DNA from: CAVVAL01 sp963740215
GTDB lineage: Bacteria > Actinomycetota > Actinomycetes > Mycobacteriales > Cryptosporangiaceae
Assembly (NCBI GenBank): GCA_963740215.1
Contig: CAVUDJ010000008.1
Location: 806,001-870,000, forward strand
Direction of reading: 5' to 3'
DNA length: 64,000 bases
Below, one piece after another: positions 61,335-64,000 of this stretch (its first letter is position 1; the number at the start of each line of letters is the position of its first letter). The notes beneath the pieces were generated by a model. The model was given only the letters and a program-made list of their open reading frames with translations. It was not told the origin of the DNA and did not search any database. A program made the translations under genes and the position numbers.

Positions 61335-62779
61335 GCGTCGTGGTGATCTGTGGCGGCGTTCGTCGCGTGCACCTGCTCAGCGCCGTGCAGGAGGCCGAAC
61401 GTGAAGCCGTTCTCGCCGGCCAGCTGCGCCTGCGCACCCATCTGGCGCAAGGCGTCCTGTGCAACCACCGCGTCCTGGTGCTCGCCCAGCACGGTCTGCA
61501 GCCGCTTCATGGCCTTGGCGTACTTCTCCGCCGGCTTGCCGAGCGCGGGCGCCGCGGTCTCACCGGCGTACCGGGCGCGCTTGGAGGCTTTGCGGATCTC
61601 GTGCAGCGGGGCGCGGGACTCCGAGAGATCACGGACCCGCTGCCAGGTGCGGTACACCCGGCGCGGCAGGACCTTGCGCGCCGGCTTCGCCGCCTTGCCT
61701 CGCCACGGAGGGTCAGACACCAGCCTCTCCAGCGCGTCGAGCAGGGCGAAGTAGCGATCGCTGTCGAGAAGGGCGCGCATCTCGGCGTCGGCGTCGCGCG
61801 CCCGCGCCGCCATGGTCGACTCGATCCGCGCCGCGACCGGTCCGAGCACCATTTTGTCGGGAAGCGCGTGCACCGCGTCCAGAAGCCGCTCCCGCAGCAC
61901 CTCGGCGTCACGTGCGGCGCCGAGCACCACACCGAACCAGCGCAGCTCGTCGCGGAGCGGCTCGGTGACAGTGCGGTCGAACATCGGCCGGTACTCGCGC
62001 AGCACGCTGCGGAACCGCCGTGCCGCGACCCGCGCCTGGTGCACCGAGTCGGGGGTGTCGAGCCGGATGCCCCGGTCGGCGTCGCGCAGCCGACGCAGGT
62101 GGTCGCGCAGCGCCTGATGGATCACGTCGGCCGCCGTGACCTTCGTGCCCTGCGGTGGCGCCGGAGGCGCGGGCAGGCGGTCGCCGAGCGCGCGGCGCAG
62201 CTTCGACCGCGTTCGCGCTGGTATGGCGCCGCACCGCTCCAGCTCGCTACTCGCCGCGGGCAGCAGCTCGTCGCCGCCTTCGACAAGCTCGACCTCGATC
62301 TCGCGCCACGTGCTCACCTCGGCACCGCTCGAATCGTCGAGGACCTGGGCGGTCACCGTGTCGTCGGCGACCTCGGCCAGCGCGTGTCGGTCGGCGTCGA
62401 ACAGCTGGTACGCGGTGCGCCGGGTGCGGATCCGGACGATCGGGCTCAGCCGTCCGTTCCGCACCAGCCCCTTGATCGGATCGAGCAGCTTCTTCGGCAC
62501 CGTCGAGCCCTTGCCCAGCGGGTGCTGGAACTCCGTCCGGGAGTCGTCCGCGGCGGGCACCTTCAGGTGCCAGCCCGCGTCCCGACCACCGGTCCGTTTG
62601 CGCAGTGTCACCCCGGCGCTGGCCAGCCGCAGATCCGGCAGGTCGAAGTAGGTTCCGTCCAGCTTCTCCACGATCGGGTCCGACACCACCGCCACCCCTG
62701 GCAGCGCCGCGAAGTCCGGCAACGGTGTCGACTGTCGGACTTCAAACTTGCGCTCGGCTTCCCGATGCGCGGTGACCAT
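61292..62779 (-). CDS. CYTH and CHAD domain protein
   Basis: 495 residues. The N-terminal CYTH domain (residues 5-200) starts with EAERKFEV, the ExExK motif for metal and polyphosphate, and continues YFDLPDLRLASAGVTLRKRT. After a proline-rich linker comes the CHAD domain (about 225-495), all helices: ALRDHLRRLRDADRGIRLDT, PDSVHQARVAARRFRSVLRE, LHEIRKASKRARYAGETAAP with conserved His/Arg/Lys. CHAD domains bind polyphosphate and CYTH domains hydrolyse or bind phosphate chains, so the protein most likely acts in polyphosphate metabolism. Confidence 0.92.
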   Translation of the reverse strand: MVTAHREAERKFEVRQSTPLPDFAALPGVAVVSDPIVEKLDGTYFDLPDLRLASAGVTLRKRTGGRDAGWHLKVPAADDSRTEFQHPLGKGSTVPKKLLDPIKGLVRNGRLSPIVRIRTRRTAYQLFDADRHALAEVADDTVTAQVLDDSSGAEVSTWREIEVELVEGGDELLPAASSELERCGAIPARTRSKLRRALGDRLPAPPAPPQGTKVTAADVIHQALRDHLRRLRDADRGIRLDTPDSVHQARVAARRFRSVLREYRPMFDRTVTEPLRDELRWFGVVLGAARDAEVLRERLLDAVHALPDKMVLGPVAARIESTMAARARDADAEMRALLDSDRYFALLDALERLVSDPPWRGKAAKPARKVLPRRVYRTWQRVRDLSESRAPLHEIRKASKRARYAGETAAPALGKPAEKYAKAMKRLQTVLGEHQDAVVAQDALRQMGAQAQLAGENGFTFGLLHGAEQVHATNAATDHHDAYARAEKKARRLTW

Positions 62780-62864
62780 CTCATTCCTCCTCGTGACGTC
62801 GTCTTAGTGCTCCTACCCGGTCGGGTGGGATCCCACCGTGACGGCGCCACCGGATATGAGCCGA

Positions 62865-62890
62865 GGGCCGGGAGGTCACCCTCCCGGCCC
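62865..62890 (-). terminator. Terminator of the TAP-like hydrolase gene
   Basis: GGGCCGGGAGG pairs perfectly with CCTCCCGGCCC around TCAC, 13 bp after the stop of the minus-strand hydrolase. A separate 14-bp palindrome GGTGGGATCCCACC (62824-62837) lies closer to the CYTH-CHAD start. Confidence 0.8.
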
Positions 62891-62902
62891 TTGATCACCA
62901 CG

Positions 62903-64000
62903 TCACCACGGCAGCGGCGCCACCCCCGGCCCGCCGGCCAGCGACGCTTCGGGTTCAAACACCGGCGGCACAGCCGGACACCGAGTCCCGCGCTTCGGCA
63001 CGGTCAGGTCCACCAGGTACCGATCGGTCACCGCCGTGGAGCACTCGCCGCGCCCGTAGACGCCGTGGCCCCAGCCCTCGTAGGTGACCAGCGTCGCCGC
63101 CCGCCCGAGCTGGCGGGCCGCATTGGTGGCCCAGTTGTAGCCGGTAGCCGGGTCGTACAGCGCATTGGTCATGAGGATCGGCGCCGCGCCGCGTACCGAC
63201 AGGCGGTGCTGCGGGTTGTTCACCGGAGCCCCGAACCCGAGGCATCCCGAGCCGACACCCCAGGCGATCGGCGACATCCGCATGTGCGGCGCCAACCGCT
63301 TCGCCTGCTCCCACAGGCGAGCGGTCTCCCGGTAGTCGCGAACCCGGAACCGCCAGTCCTCGCAGAACACCGCGACCGGATACTCCGCGGTCTCCGCCGC
63401 ACCCGCGCGCGACGCGGCGGCCTTCGCCACGCCGGCTCCACGCGTCGCCAGCAGCTTCTTCGCCGCCGGCAGCGGCGCGCCGTCACGCAGGGCCGCCATG
63501 GCGTCGGCGATCCCCTTCCAGTCCGGTCCGTAGAAAGCCCCGAAGATCGCCGAGGTGAGGTCCCACGCTGTCAGCTTCCGGGTCGGGTCCTCGGGGTCAG
63601 GAAGCTCGCCGCGATCGGCCCTCGCCAGCAGTTCCTTCCAGACCTGCGAGGCACCGGGGTCGCGCACCGCGCAGCGGGTGTCGCGGGCACACCACTTCAC
63701 GAACTCGTTGAAGTTCGCCTCGCCGGTGACCGTCTCGGTCATCAGGAACGCCCGCGTATGGAGGCTGTGGTCCATGTTGCTGTCGATCACGAGCGCCCGG
63801 AAGTTCTTCGGGAACCGCTCGGCGTACTGCTGGCCGATCAGCGTCCCGTAGGACACGCCGTAGTAGCTGATCCTCCGCTCGCCGAGTGCCTTCCGCACGG
63901 CGTCGATGTCCTGGATGACGGCGCCGGTGTCCACATGGTCGTACAGCGGACCGGTGTGTGCACGGCAGTCCTTGCCGAGTTCTGCGTTGTAGGCGACCAG
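62903..64000 (-). CDS. TAP-like secreted alpha/beta hydrolase, 5' part outside the window
   Basis: The frame is open from the window end to the stop at 62903-62905. The visible part starts LVAYNAELGKDCRAHTG and has YYGVSYGTLIGQQYAERFPK with the nucleophile Ser in GVSYG, ALVIDSNMDHSLHTRAFLMT, a cap-like insert, APILMTNALYDPATGYNWAT (Asp region) and YEGWGHGVYGRGECSTAVTD (His). This is the SGM_5486/TAP-like C-terminal type of actinobacterial secreted peptidases and esterases. The start and any signal peptide lie beyond base 64000. The remnant at 56.2-57.1 kb is a relative. Confidence 0.9.
   Translation of the reverse strand: MVAYNAELGKDCRAHTGPLYDHVDTGAVIQDIDAVRKALGERRISYYGVSYGTLIGQQYAERFPKNFRALVIDSNMDHSLHTRAFLMTETVTGEANFNEFVKWCARDTRCAVRDPGASQVWKELLARADRGELPDPEDPTRKLTAWDLTSAIFGAFYGPDWKGIADAMAALRDGAPLPAAKKLLATRGAGVAKAAASRAGAAETAEYPVAVFCEDWRFRVRDYRETARLWEQAKRLAPHMRMSPIAWGVGSGCLGFGAPVNNPQHRLSVRGAAPILMTNALYDPATGYNWATNAARQLGRAATLVTYEGWGHGVYGRGECSTAVTDRYLVDLTVPKRGTRCPAVPPVFEPEASLAGGPGVAPLPW

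Noticed and set aside
62824..62837. GGTGGGATCCCACC palindrome before the CYTH-CHAD gene as an operator
   Set aside because: It is only 14 bp and contains a restriction-like core; with no regulator nearby it is mentioned under the terminator and not called separately.
1..64000. tRNA, rRNA, transposase or integrase genes
   Set aside because: I looked for CCA-ended cloverleaf patterns, conserved rRNA words and DDE or recombinase motifs and found none. Short or divergent cases could be missed by eye.

Overview
The window is about 64 kb of high-GC actinomycete chromosome. The lineage call rests on family content: an Lsr2 nucleoid protein, two DasR-type operators in front of a GH19 chitinase, a SAM-methyltransferase of the DUF574 type, WYL, TipA-like and SufR-like regulators, a mycobacterial SigG-like sigma factor, a LigD-type polymerase, and many GTG starts with GGAGG ribosome sites. 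The genus cannot be fixed from the sequence. I see no rRNA, tRNA, CRISPR array, transposase or replication origin.

Layout. 0-5.6 kb, minus strand: the start of an ABC permease, a GntR regulator fused in frame to an ABC ATPase, then two secreted proteins in many reading-frame pieces (a GH95-like glycosidase and an RTX calcium-binding protein). 5.7-11.2 kb: a broken XRE/NB-ARC regulator, then a LacI regulator overlapping a secreted glycosidase-like protein. 11.2-15.1 kb: a TipA-like regulator, a 0.5 kb spacer full of palindromes, and an ArsR/SRPBCC pair divergent from a QacA-type exporter. 15.1-20.7 kb: methyltransferase, glutamate-cysteine ligase-like enzyme, ECF sigma factor plus reductase, hemerythrin, and a GAF-PP2C phosphatase. 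21-25 kb: chitinase, a Clp-N/HTH protein with tandem operators, an acyl-CoA carboxylase subunit. 25-36.5 kb: metabolic enzymes and small membrane proteins with local regulators (SufR-like/DoxX, TetR/flavin monooxygenase), LigD polymerase, PQQ-type dehydrogenase. 36.5-39.5 kb: a translationally coupled cassette of XRE-type regulator, 25-residue peptide and glycosyltransferase-like protein. 39.5-55.5 kb: MarR, PRC-barrel, FAD-Rieske oxidoreductase, trypsin-like protease, WYL regulator with a divergent duplicated-domain protein, antiporter, STAS/PP2C switch, phosphoesterase, GGDEF-EAL protein, kelch protein. 55.8-64 kb: Lsr2, a 5'-truncated hydrolase, Ser/Thr kinase, TetR/SDR divergent pair, CYTH-CHAD protein, and a TAP-like hydrolase cut by the window end.

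Two features run across the window. First, intergenic spaces hold long palindromes that fall into families. The main one is a 57-bp element present in five full copies plus one degenerate copy, all with ACTGTC..GACAGT ends. Two other hairpin families have two copies each. Second, about fifteen genes are broken by single-base frameshifts while their neighbours are intact. This looks more like consensus indel error than gene decay, though decay cannot be excluded. The best candidates for something undescribed are the 57-bp palindrome family and the regulator-peptide-glycosyltransferase cassette.
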